Below are positions 52,030-64,000 of a stretch of DNA of 64,000 nt, piece by piece. Under the pieces are notes generated by a model. The model did not search any database. It saw only the letters and a list, made by a program, of their open reading frames with translations, and had not been told where the DNA came from. Every line of letters begins with the position of its first letter. Position 1 is the first letter of the stretch. Origin of the DNA: Struthidea cinerea (lineage: Eukaryota > Chordata > Aves > Passeriformes > Corcoracidae); the NCBI GenBank assembly GCA_013397865.1, contig VZTI01001176.1, forward strand, positions 761,856-825,855, written 5' to 3'. Position numbers and translations under genes: made by a program.

Positions 52030-52504
52030 GTTACTGTTATAGATTGCTTGGACAGAATCAGTGAGCCAATTAAGTAAAATAATATATCAATTTATTATAT
52101 AAGATTGGGCAAGCGATAAGAGGCAAAACAGCGCTGGACGAGCCGAGGGAGTCTCTGCTCCGCCATGGCTCGTGACTCCCCCTCCCCAGAGCCACAACTT
52201 TATAGTCCCGTATTTCCGGTGTACGTGTCTTCTTTGGTGTACTCTGCGTCCGCACGATCTGTTGCTAGGGGGTTTTTTCCTGCCTCCTGCTGGTCGCTGG
52301 GATGAAGGCCCCGAGTCTTCCTCTTGTGGCTGTCCTGTGTGTATTTTACTACATCCTGCAAGCATTGTTTACATTACCGGATGTCTGCATTCAATGCAAG
52401 ACTCACTCTTTCCTGGTTCAAGGCTGACATCCCGTTTCTCTACTAGCGTAGGCAAGATTAAGCAGGATTTGATTAACAAACATTTTTCTTTCTATCACAG
52501 TTAC
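52030..52504 (-). mobile_element. Solo LTR of an avian endogenous retrovirus, 5-bp TSD
   Basis: The LTR is 52,035-52,499 (465 bp). Read on the minus strand it starts TGTGATAGAAAG and ends CCAAGCAATCTATAACA, with TG...CA ends. A perfect 5-bp target duplication GTTAC flanks it (52,030-52,034 and 52,500-52,504). A minus-strand TATAAAG lies at about 52,204-52,198 and an AATAAA at 52,096-52,091, giving U3, a short R of less than ~100 bp and U5 in the right order. No internal proviral sequence is attached, so it is a solo LTR. It is a different family from the one at 33,960 by sequence. The basal promoter and poly(A) signal look intact and could in principle drive or end antisense transcripts. Confidence 0.92.
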
Positions 52505-54292
52505 AAATCCTTTTTTGTGCTGAGTGTCCACATGGCTGCGCAAGGAGCTAAGCAGACGTGTTCACTCCTCATGCTTTCAACATTATATCTAACCTTTCAT
52601 CCTGAAGTGATGGGAATACTCTGAAGCATTCTTCCCACAAACCTGAAATATGCACTAAGACAAGATGTTAATTCCATTTGATGACTGCTGGCAAATGCAA
52701 GACAGGAATACACATATATTCATACCAGAACATACATTAATAAACTTAATGAGCATTTTAAAAATCTCAAATGACCCAAACCAAAAAATATGAAGTGCTT
52801 TTTTATGATTTTCAAGACTGATAATTATTTTCGTGTCTCTGCCTCAGTTCAATTTCTCTAACTAAATAGAAAGCCCTAGCTGGTACAATAAACTTCAGAA
52901 TATAAAAAGTGTATTTAATTTCAAACATATCTCCTGTTTACCAGAAGTTAACTAAATTATCTTTTGGGAAAAACTTGTTAAAATCTGCTTGGTTATTTAA
53001 TAAGAGGGTACTAAAGTAAGTCCACAAAATACGGATGCATCTTGAATTACAAACCAATATGACCAAATGAGCAGTATTATTAGTAACAGTGAACCTGAGC
53101 ATTTTTATGCTTACTGTGCTAAAGACTGTGATTTCCTGTAGTGTGTTTTTAATACCAAAGGGATATTTGATGGAGGGTGTGGGAACAAGCTGTCATGAAA
53201 TCTGTGACTGGTCTAGCATCCACAGCTGAGAATGCCTGAGGACTGGGTACTGACGGCATAATTACCAGTGTTTCATGTGAAGACAAGAATTTTTATCCTG
53301 TCTTAACTATTTGTGGTAAAGATCTGAAATTTGCTAGCAGAGACTCTTGCAGAATAATTTCCTGATACTTAAGTTCAACTCTGTAGTGCTTGTGTACTAG
53401 AGTGATGTTTAACCATTCAGCATGTGAGCTGCAGAACAAAAGTTTAGGCTATGAAAAAGACAAATAGGTGACTGCAGAGAAGTGCAATTATTCATAATTT
53501 GAAAATTGTACTAGAGAGCGCATTAGCTTCTGAACAATTAAAAAAAAAATCTTCTCACAGAAGTGTAAGATTAGGTCTTAACTAGGTTAATCTACACGGT
53601 GTTTGCTTGTTTCACTCCTGGGTACTCTAAAGCATAGGATTTGTAACAGGTCTATTAATCAAAGTGATGGAAGAACAAAATATTCCTGCTCAGCCAGAAA
53701 GGCATCAAGTCAGTATCAAAATCATAACATTTTAATTTAAAGCTGTCTATCTGGACTTTGGAAATGTTTAGACTATGCAACCAAAAGTTAGAAATCAAAC
53801 ATTTGAACTAAGCTGATAAAAAGGGATCATTAATTGAGGCTGAAGTCAACAATCTAGCACTGAAGAAATTTCTAGTGACCCCTGAGCCAAAAGTCTGCAG
53901 TAAGACGTCCAAAGCAAGTTCATAATAATTCATCATCAATTCAGGATGAGATAAACTCCTCGAAGGAAGCCAAACGTGGGTAATACAGGGGACTACAGGC
54001 AGTCTGTTCTATAAATATTAACTTCTCTTCTGAGAGGGAGGCTAATTCACGATTCAGCTCATTTAGGACTGGTTTTTATAATTGGATTTACAATAATTTA
54101 GGGCTGAGGCTACTGACTATTACTGGTGTTGTCAAAGATTTTTATAGAGATGCCAGCTATCAAACCCAGTTGTTGGACCCAGTTGTGCTAAGCAGTGTAC
54201 TCACACATATTAGTGCCAGCACTTGCTCCGCTGACCTCAGCCCAAACCCCAGTGGTTTATTACTACAGGGGATGTTCAGTCAGCCTCGGTAG
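52505..54292. other. Non-coding stretch, no gene recognised
   Basis: AT-rich single-copy-looking DNA. No frames worth calling, no repeat boundary and no simple repeat longer than a short A run at about 53,540. Confidence 0.6.
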
Positions 54293-54678
54293 TGTTGGAG
54301 TGCACCAGGTGGTGGCAGAGAGACAGGCCCTGAGGATCACAGAGAGGGCCTCTTTCCTGGAGCTGGAGGTGACCCTGGGAGTGCATCCAGGTCACCGGAG
54401 ATGGACTGAGAGAGGATTGTGTGTTTATGGACAGACTGGGCCTATGAGAAGTGTTAATTGTAGTTTGTGGCCTTATAGGGTATTGTTTGCCTATTACCAT
54501 ACTAGGTAAAATCTGTGTAATACCCCAGGTGATTGGGAGACACTGTGGTGAACATCTTTCCTGTGTATATGATGTTAGATCCTGTTGGGTGCTGGTATTT
54601 AAGGAATTCTGACTGCAATAAAGGTCTTTGCATTTTCCATCTGATGAGCAAGGTCTTTGCCCATGCGTCATTACTGCA
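54293..54678 (+). mobile_element. Solo LTR, plus-strand copy of an inverted pair
   Basis: This 386-bp copy starts TGTTGGAGTGCACCAGGTGG and ends GCGTCATTACTGCA, with TG...CA ends. A TATA-like GGTATTTAAGG at about 54,593-54,603 and AATAAA at 54,617-54,622 are in the correct LTR order. The flanks GGTAG (54,288-54,292) and GGTAA (54,679-54,683) may be a 5-bp target duplication with one mismatch; a 6-bp duplication is not supported. No primer-binding site or internal proviral DNA follows the 3' end. The nearly identical minus-strand copy lies 315 bp to the right. The 140-codon frame on its opposite strand is LTR sequence only. Confidence 0.88.
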
Positions 54679-54987
54679 GGTAATAAAGTGATAAACACAA
54701 GTGGGATGCTCTATTTCATAGCCACCCAGCAGCAAAGAGGTCTATAGATGCAGGATGTGAGCAGAGCGTGCTCTGTTGAGCACTGGGGATTTTCAAGGGA
54801 CAACCTGTGGGCTGCTGGAGGTCTGCAAGGCCCACAGAAGTGGGTGGTGAAAGCAGAAGCCCCATGTATTACTGGTTCTTCCTCTATGTCTACTTTTGCC
54901 TTACGCAATGGTTCGCAGTTTCTTTTATTCACCCAGTGTCCTTCAAAAGCTTCTTGAAAAGGACAGCTGTGCATAGGATAGAAGATA
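54679..54987. other. Spacer between the inverted LTR copies
   Basis: About 315 bp of ordinary sequence separates the two LTRs. It is not similar to either and has no proviral motif I recognise. It would form the loop if the arms paired. Confidence 0.7.
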
Positions 54988-55388
54988 TAGGAGCGCAGTA
55001 ATGACGCATGGGCAAGGACTTTGCACACATGATGGAGAAAGGCAAAGACCTTTATTGCTCAGTCAGGATTCCTTAAATACCAGCACCCAACAGGATCTAA
55101 CATCATATAAACAGGAAAGATGTTCACCACAGTGTCCCCCAATCACCTGGGGTATTACACAGATTTTACCTAGTATGGTAACAGGTAAACAATGCCCTAT
55201 AAGGCCACAAACTACAATTAACACTTCTCATAGGCCCAGTCTGTCCATAAACACACAATCCTCTCTCAGTCCGTCTCCGGTGACCTGGATGCACTCCCAG
55301 GGTCACCTCCGGGCCCAGGATAGAGGCCCTCTCTGTGATCCTCAGGGCCTGTCTCTCTTCCAGCACCTAGTGCACTCCAACATAGGAG
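54988..55388 (-). mobile_element. Solo LTR, minus-strand copy of an inverted pair, 6-bp TSD
   Basis: The LTR is 54,994-55,382 (389 bp). On the minus strand it starts TGTTGGAGTGCACTAGGTGC and ends GCGTCATTACTGCG, where the terminal CA has mutated to CG. A perfect 6-bp target duplication TAGGAG flanks it (54,988-54,993 and 55,383-55,388), typical of betaretrovirus-like (ERVK-type) insertion. The minus-strand AATAAA is at 55,056-55,051. By eye it differs from the plus-strand copy at about twenty positions plus one small indel. With its own duplication it is an independent insertion and not a copied inversion of its neighbour. Confidence 0.92.
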
Positions 55389-56854
55389 GTGAGATGAAAG
55401 AGAACTCTTCAGTGATGTATTTTCCCTTAATTTTTTTCACTTGCAAAAAGTAGCCTGTGACAGAGAGTAAAATATTGCCGATATGTTACAAATACAAACT
55501 ATCTGCGTGGTACACTGGATACCCTCCTGCCTCTCTCCTCCAGGACTGTGTGACACATCCCTATGAAGCCACTGGCTGTGCCTGAGCAGGTGCTTGCAGC
55601 CTTGCTGGGGGGATGAATTGCACTGGCGGGTTCAAGACTGTCCTGCACTCATTACTGATCCTTCCAGCCCTTGGGAAATGCAAACTCTGCGCAGTAGCAG
55701 CACTGGCAGGGAGGCGAGGCGAGAGGCAACTGCAGAGAGACAGATACAGGTCAGGAGTGTGGAGGGAGAGACTGCTGGTGGATGAAACATCCACTACTAC
55801 CAGAGCCGGGATATGACATGGTGCTCTTGCAACACACTGCACAAATTGGGCTGCAGTGATGTCTGCAATCTGGCATCCCCACGGGAGCTCTCCCATCGGG
55901 AATGGGACATGCACACCTCCTGCCCTCTTGCATGGTTTCACCTGGCTGTTCTGAATGCAGCCTTGATACTGCAAACATCATCTTTCAGACAAATAACTAC
56001 TCTCCACACTCTGTCATTTCTTATTCCTCACACGACAGTCACGCACAGTCGGTATCACGATGCCTCTTTTGCAACACATGCTCTGCACTAAGAGAAACTG
56101 CTGCCAGAAGGGGAAAAGCCATGACATTTTTTGGTTATGAATACCTCCTCTCATGTCTCCTGGCGATAAACCGCTCCTGCCATATCCCAGGCCTGCTCCG
56201 TAGATGGCAGTGTGCAGTTACTTTCCGTGGTATATTTACCTATTAGCTGCTTTCTTGACATTTGCTGGAAAACTACTTCACTCAGTAAACACCAAAAATG
56301 ATAACATCGAAAACTATATTTAAACACTATAAATTTCATATCTGAAATAGGAGTATTTGTTAAGTGTTTGCTGTAAGCTTTAAAGTATCATAAATCCAGT
56401 TGTTTTTATAGGTTAGATCCCAGAAAAAATCTAAGAGAATGAAACGTAGATAAGCAAAAGAAAATTTCCTCAGGCTGTTGTATATAAGAATAATAAGTAA
56501 TGCTTAGAAATAAAGTTATTAATTCCCCAAACATGACTACATTCAGTCTATGTGAATACTTTAAGTCAAATTCAAATGCTAAATATTTTAAGTCAACATT
56601 ACAGCTCTCCAAAATAACTAATGCATTCACCAAAACACTTTATGAATCTCCTCGTAGTTCTTTAAAGTTTTAGTCTTTTTTAGTTTCCTACATGGCAGAG
56701 GATAGCCTGTACTGGTCCTGCATGCAGTGTTTTCCTACACAATTTTTCCTTGAGTAACAATCAGGCTTCACAATTGCATTGATTCCTACGTGGTGGTAAC
56801 GCTCTAAAGTGCAAAGGGTGAAACTGGCTTGTGCAGACCCTGCTGTTTGTGTCA
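55389..56854. other. Non-coding stretch, no gene recognised
   Basis: Moderately GC-rich at 55,560-55,960, then AT-rich. Overlapping frames on both strands (up to 137 codons, 55,561-55,974 minus) have no recognised domain. No repeat boundary was found. Confidence 0.5.
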
Positions 56855-57125
56855 GAGAATCATAGAATCATAAAATGGCTTGGGTTGGAAAGGTCTTTAA
56901 AGATCATCTCATTCCAAATGCGCTGCCATGGGCAGGGTCACCTTTAATTAGACCAGGTTGCTTAAAGCCCTGTCCAACCTGGCCTTGAGCACTTCCAGGG
57001 ATGGGGCATCCACAACTTCTCTAGGCAACCTGTTCCAGTGCCTCACCACCCTCACAGTAAGGCGTTTCTTCTGAATAGCTAATCTAAACCTTTCCTTGTT
57101 TATTTTGAAAAGAGTATTACTGTGC
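56855..57125 (-). mobile_element. CR1 LINE fragment, 5'-truncated, minus strand
   Basis: The plus strand begins AGAATCATAGAATCATAAAA, the reverse complement of the CR1 terminal repeat, and continues with 'gggttggaaaggtctttaaa', 'tggccttgagcacttccagg' and 'ctgttccagtgcctcaccac', the standard CR1 3' block. About 270 bp remains. It fades near 57,125. This is the best preserved terminal repeat of the CR1 copies here. Confidence 0.95.
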
Positions 57126-60100
57126 CTGCTCTAAGCTTTGAGTTAAAGCCAGTCCCCAGTTATTAATGATCCAAACTTTAAAATTACTATATATTAGTCT
57201 GACTAGATAAGACTTCTTTCTGGCACATAAATCTTGTTTGGGTAAATTTTAGGACAGTGCACTTCCCCAAACAGGAAGAACAGGATCCCCAAATATTTCC
57301 TCTGTGCACCTCCTGCTCAGACAGACAGATGGTGCCTAACAGCCTGCTCACTGCATGGGGAGGTGGAGGCAGCACTGCTGCAGGGCTTCTTACCTCCCCT
57401 GAAGCAGTTCTGGATGGCCACGGATATGAGGCTGGATTAGGTGAGTGGCAGGACCCATCTTGCTCGGGATCTGGAAATGCAGCATATCAGGAGCAACAAG
57501 CACTTGAGCACAGCAACTCTGCAGCTACTGAAAACGGTGCCAAGGTGACCCAGTGCCTGACTTGCCCTAGAGGGAGTTGAGGTAGAGCTCTTTCTTAAAT
57601 GCAGTCAGAACAAAGAATATGGGTCTCAGTCTTTAATCTTACCTAATCTTACTTTCACTGATTAGATTATCATAAATATAGAACTAATTTATGTCACCAA
57701 ATGCTAATTTCTTCAGACCTGACATGTCTTAAGTTCTTTAGGAAATCTGCTGTTTGTAGGAAGTGTTAAGAGGCCGTTGCAAAGACAGCATAAATTCAGT
57801 GAATGGAAAGCCCCACAACTATCTGTTATAAACACGCAAGGATATCAATGCAAAAAATGGATGGGTGGTCCTCAGCTGGGTGAAATGTAGCCTGAGAAAG
57901 ATGGTGTTGAGGACCTGAGCCAGAGGAACTGAGGGATATATTCAAGGATGCAGAATTTGGCTGTGTTTTTTAGCATTGGAGAGCTGCTATTTAATGCCCA
58001 CAATTTGCAGCAGCAGTAACATTTTTAAAAATTCCTGTTTGCACTACTAAAATATTTAATAAAGTTATCTGTTTGGTTGCTGATTCAAGTGTAAGGGACC
58101 AGTTTAGTCTACCAGGTTTAGTGCTACAAAGGAATTATTCCTTTAAACCCATAGGCTCCATTGCCTATGAGTTATTTGTGTACAACTTTCATATGTAATA
58201 CGCAAACTACTAGTGATAGATATTAATATATCCTACAAAACAAGCTCTTCCTTAGTTCTTTGAAGGATGTATCCTACTGAAGGCTAAAGGTGCTCCATAA
58301 TGTGTCCATTTGGAGATTTCTTTGTGCATTATTTGTCAGTTATTCTCATGCTTTAATTTCATGATAACAAAAAAAGGAAACTGCATATTTTTAAACTCAG
58401 GCATATGTTTATTAGGCACTCTGTTAGTTAAGGATTGAAACAGTGCCCTCATATGCAGCACTATTTATTTTGGAGAAAGAGACAAAAGCATTGGTATGTA
58501 TTAATTTTTTTCTTTTTGAATTTTCATATTTTTTTTTCCCAGTGTGAGTAAAAAAAACCCAAAACAGTTGTCTTCATTCCCTGGTAAACACATTTTCTTT
58601 CCACACCTTTCTACGCTCAAGTGTCATGTTCTCTCACATCCTTTCACTTTTTTTATTTTGGTCATTAACTCTGTTTCGAGGAAAAAGAAATGCACACCCT
58701 GCTACAGAGAAAAGCAGGTCTGATGCTATCTCTCTCCTCTGACCTTTCTGTTGCACTGTTCATTAATGTGACTGTTTGGGGGATTAGGGAATTGCCTGGC
58801 AGTAGTATACTGAGCTTTCCACCTCTAGCTGGTAAGCTTGGTACCGTTTGAAAAAGGCCACAGCAGCCAAGAGTATTAGGAACCGCAGTTATTTACTTGC
58901 AATAACTCTTTTTTTCTCTGCAAGTTACAGAGAAGGAGCTCTGTGCCAAATCACAATTGATTAACAGTTTTCAGGTGAAACACTGGTTAAAATGTGGCCA
59001 TTTTTCAATCTCTTTTTGGCTGTCAAAACATTTCCCCATGTTCAGGGCTTTGAAAACAGCTCTTAGAAATACAACAAAACAGTCATTTTTGTACTTTATT
59101 TTTTACTTTTTATTTCAGGTTTTTATTAGCTCTTGCTCTACTAGTGGTTCGTGTAATTATATACTGGCCTTTTTTTTTTTTAGAATCAAGAATTGTTGCT
59201 TGGAGAATTTGTTTCTGAATTCCAGAGCACATGAACGTCTGGTTTAAAAGTAATTTAAACACTTCTTCAGAAAACCTTACTTGGTAGCCACAAGACAGGG
59301 TATTTTTGGCCACAGCTGGAGTGAAGAAAGGGTAATTGCACATCATGTAAGGTCACCAGTTCCTATCTGTTCTAGACATCTGTCCTTGCTCCTCTACTCC
59401 TAACAGCTCTGTGCCCCCCTGGATGCGGAGATGGAGAGCACAGCCGTGGTTGTATAGAGGAGATACATTCAGCACACGTGAGTTACTGGATGTAACCAAA
59501 TTCCTTCATCTTTCATTACATGGTCTCTGCAGAGCTCACAAGTAAGGCAAGAGTGATCTTCTAAAGGATAGATGGGGGATGGCTGGGATATGTTCCTCAA
59601 ATAGGGACGGCTGCATTGCTGGCTTAAAAATATCTTCTGCTCTTGGTGTCTTAGGAGGAGAATGATGACTTCTGAGGTCTGATCCTAACTCCTCTACCTA
59701 GCAGTGCTACAGACTTCAAATGAGGAACCAACACGGTGACATGTGTATACATGGATGAAGATACCAGTAATCCAACATTCTGCTGCTTGAGTGAGCCCTA
59801 AGGCACTCATGATTAATCTCACTTTGACAGTCATGAGGTTGGGATAACCTAACTTCTTTTGACCCACAGCTGTAACCAGCTTTCTCAATGGGTTACCTGT
59901 GGGCAGGAGTAAGTGGTGCAGCCTTTAACAGCTGGCTTATGTAGCCTTATCCCTCAAATATTCCTGAGAGACTTCAGAAAACATGGTGGTATTCCTGACT
60001 GGGGTGGAAAACCACGCAGTGCTGGTCAAATCCCAGGAATAAATCATAAAAGGTTGACTGTCAGAGCTGCAGCTTCCAACCCAAAACAGAATAGAACAAT

Positions 60101-63100
60101 CCCCCCCTCCCAAATATGAATACTGAATACTGAAAAAGAAGCAAGGCAAAAGAAAGAAGAAAAGCACCACATTTCCCCTTGATTCAGTCAACCAAAATAC
60201 ACTTTATGGGCTTCATGGATCTGTTTCAATTTGCTGACATAGGCAATAGGATGAGGCTCTGCAGCCAGGGGAGAAGCAGAGACACAGCCAGAGCCTCCTT
60301 GGGATGTGGGGCTGATTCTGGGGCACCTCCCAGCACTCCTGCCAGCCCTTCCAGTCTGGGCCTGGCAGGTGATAGGGATGCTTGTGGCCTGGCAGGTGGT
60401 TCTCCAAGCAAGGCAGCTGCAGGAAGGGTGTTCTCACAACCAGCCAAGAATAAGGATGTCATTTTAGAGAGCACCACACAGGCATTTATTCAACACAGTC
60501 TTTATATACTTAATGAAGCAACTCAGGTAGCTGAAGGGCTTGCAATTTAGGTGGCAAATATTTTTTTTTTTTTTTCAAGTGAAATCTGCTTGCACCAGGC
60601 TATTTTTAGAAGCTGCTAACTCAATTTGGCCTTTTTTAATCTTCAAAATCCAAGACAAAATTTAACAAAGAGCTGGGGTGAAATGACTGATCCTACAAGA
60701 TATGATCGTCAAGAAAGATATGAGCTGAGCCTATCTGTCACTGCCCTAGTCAAGACAGAAGTGTGACTTTATGTAGGAATTTTCAGGAGATTTGGTCTCT
60801 GCTTGGACTCTAGTAGCCAAGCCAAAGTTCCAGAACTTTACTAACATTGGTAGTGCCTGCCTGAAATGATATTAGGATTTACTGTCTAGAGCTTCATGGG
60901 TCACTGGCTTGCTCTATACTCTAAAAGAATGAAAAAATATCATAGTGAAAACAGAGGAAAAAAAAATAAAAAGCGCCCAAATCCAGAAAAGAGAATGTAG
61001 CAAAATTACTATTAGGAGATATAAATATGTTTAAGAAGATTTTAATATCTGTTTTTACAATTGATCTATTTGGCAGTAGTGAGTTTATTACACAATTACT
61101 GTGTGCAGGGAGGCAATGATTTCAGAATTCATTTAAGAGAAATTGTTTGATCTTGCACAGAAGCAGATGAGGAGTGCTATAATGTGTTCTCCCCGTAGGT
61201 TTGCTGTGGAGGCACTAAGAAAAGCCTGGTAAATAATAATACCTTAAAATGCAATTAAAGTATCTTCTCTCCTTATTATATGGCTGATTTCACCTGAATA
61301 ATTTTAATACTGAGCTTTATAAACAACAATAATCAGAACTACACCAGCTTTTAAAAACAGTGTTTCTCATTCAAAATTAATGTGATGTATTTAAGTTGAT
61401 GACACATCACCTGGAAGCTGGAAGGTTTTGGCTAGGAATAAATTACAGGCAAAGTCAGCACTGGTACTTTGCAGGAACATCACCCAACAAAAACCACCCT
61501 GAAAGTGAGCTACTTGGAGACATCCAGTGTCCTCAAACTGCAGATGCAGGATGCTCACCAACAGTTTACGTGACAGTTTTTTCCTGTGCTCTTAATTATT
61601 TGTGGGTTTAGCTTAAAGCAAATGACAAAAATCAAAGCAAATGAATCTGCTTGCATGTCAAATTGTTTAAGGACGTGGTTGCCCAGATGCAACATTTACA
61701 GAACGGGGAGCAGAACCAAGGTTTTTCCTGCCTATGTCAGAACAATCCAGTTCACCTCCACTATAGTCTCATCACATTCTCCAAGCTGTGTCAGTACTTC
61801 AGAGAAAGGAAAAAGACCACAGAAGTCAGATAACACCTCAGCAGTTCGTAGGAAAACTCATGTATCTCCCAAGCTTTCCAGGTTGGCAGTGTTTGCAGGG
61901 TCAGTCCTGAAATCTGCCTCTGACTTATTTGGCACACGGGAGAAAAACCCACTTGTGTGATTGAAATGCCATTTAGCCACACAAAAGTAAACCAATCACC
62001 CACACTTGCACACCAATACTTAAGAAACTCTCGAAAGACTCTTCTTGCAGGATGGGGAAATTTGTGATTCAAACAAAGGGAAGGTTAATTGTGCCCATTT
62101 GCAGAAGAGCCTGTACAGCTGCCATCACCTCATACAAGAGGGGAGCCTAAAGGAACACAAAGATGAACATTTTTATTAACAACCCAAGCACTAGAGATGG
62201 AACAAACAAGGAGAAATAAACCCAGGTCAAAGTCTTCCTGATGTCTGTGAACTGGGGCCTCCTCAGTGCCCCCACCCACAGAACTATCCCTGCAGTTCCT
62301 ATGGTAGCTTAAGATCGAAAATATCTCTAGATCTCAGAAGGGTTTTTTCAGACCACTTTTTTTTTTTTTTTGGAAGCTGGTGAATTAATTAACAAAATCA
62401 ACATATGAGCGGTGAGATATTTACTTGTTGACTCCTACCAAATGTGGCTTTCCTGCAAACTTGAGAGGATGGCTCTGTTGTCTCTCTTTCCTCTGCACCT
62501 GAGACAGCTAAATGCACCATGAAGACCTTACTGAGTTCCTACTCCAAGCCTCATCCTGGTCAACACAGAGATTCCTTTTGACCTTCCTGGAAGTTGGATT
62601 AGGCCTTTAAAAGTCATCCATTTTAAAACATTCCATGAAGGTTATGTTTGCTTTAAAACCACGGTGAAGTAAATGCAAAACTGTATTAATATTTAACATT
62701 GGCTTATAAAAACTAGGAACTTGTAATCAGGACAGCTGGTAAAAGTTTAATTCACATCATCGTTTCAAAATGAAAATGCAGAGGAGAACAGAATATCGCA
62801 TTTTCACTTTCAAAATCTACTTGTTTTTCTTTTATATCCAGTTTTGTTATTTCTATAGCCATATCTGTTAAATAGCCATGAAATATATTTTTCGTTTCTG
62901 CAATTTTTATATTTGCTTTTCTGATTTGTTGGTACTGGTTATACACACAGAAATCAAAACAGGAAAAAAAGGGTCAGAGGGAAAAAAAAAGCAAATATAT
63001 TAGTTAAAAGAAAAAAACCCCACAAATACTGTGCTTGTGGACTGTATTTAGGAGTTGGCCAGAAGTCTAATGTCTTGACAGATGGTTCTGGGTGCACAGT

Positions 63101-63760
63101 TTTATTGCTGGTACACAGCACACTTTGTTCCTTTTGTTTGACTAAACTTGCCAACTTTGGAAATTAGTGACATGGGCATTCAAAATGTTGGACAAGTGGT
63201 CAGACTCTGATATACATATTCATACCCCAGTGGTACACGATGTCAGGAAGTTTCAGAAGCAGGAAAAATGAATTCTTTCGTCCAGCACAGCTTTAATGTA
63301 AGTTTCGTAAGCACTTTCACCGTTCGAGCAAGAGTGCCTCTTAGATAGCTCACAGGGGAGACATCATTCAAAGAAATGTTTCTTTGCTTGAACCAGAAGT
63401 TCAAATCTGCTCAGTTAATTTAAAATGTTTTTTTCCTCTGGAATAAATGAATAAGCAGTTCCTTTTGTGGTTTTTGCTTGCTGACTTGCTATTATTCTTC
63501 CCGCAGAAAAAGGATTGTATTCTTATATGAACACGTGTTCCTCCTCCCTCATGAGCCCCACACTCATTCTCTCCCTTTGGAAAATAGAGGTGATGGACCT
63601 GGGGTTTTACTAAAAGAAGATATAAATCTTCTGGGGATATGCTGCTATGTCTTTGCACATAAAAGTTATTGAGGAAGGGAAACAGGTTAAAAAGCAAAAA
63701 GTCCTTGCAATAAATCATACGCCGTACTTGGTTTTTTAACCCTTAGAAGGGCAGGACTGC
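57126..63760. other. Long non-coding stretch, no gene recognised
   Basis: Nothing could be named. It holds homopolymer T runs at about 60,561-60,577 and 62,358-62,372 and many short frames. The largest (123-124 codons, 60,179-60,550 and 61,586-61,960 plus) have no recognisable domain and lack an obvious promoter or splice context. Confidence 0.5.
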
Positions 63761-63769
63761 TTTAATAAA

Positions 63770-64000
63770 TTGCCAGTACGGAGACCTTCTGCTCCGTGTT
63801 GGCCGCAGGCGGGGAGACAGGGGCACAACGGGGTGTGTAGAATGGGAGATGCCCGCAATCCCGCTCAGCCCTTTTCCCGCAGAGGCCGGGCACAGCCTGA
63901 CGAGAGGAAGAAGCCCACGGAAAGCAAGCGCTTATCTGGCCGCAGCCTCAATCCCTCCGCGCCCGGCCCCGTCCGACCGACAGGTACAGAGCGGGACGGG
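63770..64000. promoter_or_regulatory. Left edge of a second CpG-rich segment
   Basis: From about 63,775 CG dinucleotides become frequent, with GC-rich words (GGCCGCAGGCGGGG, CCGCGCCCGGCCCCGTCC) continuing to the window end. A donor-like CAG|GTACAG occurs at 63,981-63,989 on the plus strand. The pattern suggests a promoter or first exon at or beyond the right edge. Only the margin is visible, so the gene and its strand are unknown. Confidence 0.45.

Noticed and set aside
54276..55453. Two matching frames of 140-150 codons at 54,276-54,698 minus and 55,001-55,453 plus
   Set aside because: They look like a gene pair, but both are the antisense of the same LTR in inverted copies. LTRs of this size do not normally encode protein, and the frames run through TATA and poly(A) sites.

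Overview
This is a window of vertebrate nuclear DNA, most likely from a bird and probably a songbird. The main evidence is the repeats. There are five 5'-truncated CR1 LINE fragments with the typical avian CR1 3' end. There are also several short LTRs of avian endogenous-retrovirus type, one of which matches from memory a passerine LTR family (TguLTR5-like). The rest is AT-rich, non-coding, single-copy-looking sequence with three GC-rich, CpG-dense patches. I saw no bacterial gene organisation, operon, CRISPR array, tRNA or rRNA, and I could not recognise any host protein-coding exon. Open frames of 60-160 codons occur throughout on both strands, but none has a recognisable domain and the longest lie in repeats or run through the assembly gap.

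Layout. 1-3.3 kb: non-coding, with a minus-strand CR1 fragment at 1.45-1.90 kb. About 3.4-4.76 kb: a strong CpG island whose core is an unsequenced gap (N at 3579-4571), the best promoter/first-exon candidate here, flanked by AT-rich sequence that resembles conserved regulatory DNA. 5-39 kb: a long gene-poor stretch with microsatellites (17.15, 19.8 and 25.9 kb), CR1 fragments (23.87-24.57, 28.30 and 38.75-39.13 kb) and a solo LTR with a 5-bp target-site duplication (33,960-34,567). 39.2-39.75 kb: a compact CpG-rich patch followed by a tiny internally deleted LTR. 45.2-45.9 kb: an LTR-like block with an internal 70-bp duplication. 52.0-52.5 kb: a second solo LTR with a 5-bp duplication. 54.3-55.4 kb: two closely related LTRs in opposite orientation, forming a large inverted repeat. 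56.86-57.13 kb: another CR1 fragment. 57-63.7 kb: nothing recognised. The last ~230 bases enter another CpG-rich segment with a splice-donor-like site, so a gene may start at or beyond the right edge.

No gene network can be described. The window reads as intergenic or intronic sequence shaped by retroelement insertion, LTR-LTR recombination and simple-repeat growth. I did not find a new biological system. The most unusual structures are the inverted LTR pair at 54.3-55.4 kb, a 31-bp near-perfect palindrome carrying two opposed RUNX-type cores at 48.18 kb, the gap-interrupted CpG island at 3.4-4.8 kb, and the CpG-rich patch lodged between two retroelement remnants at 39.2 kb. Family assignments come from memory of repeat consensus features, without any search.
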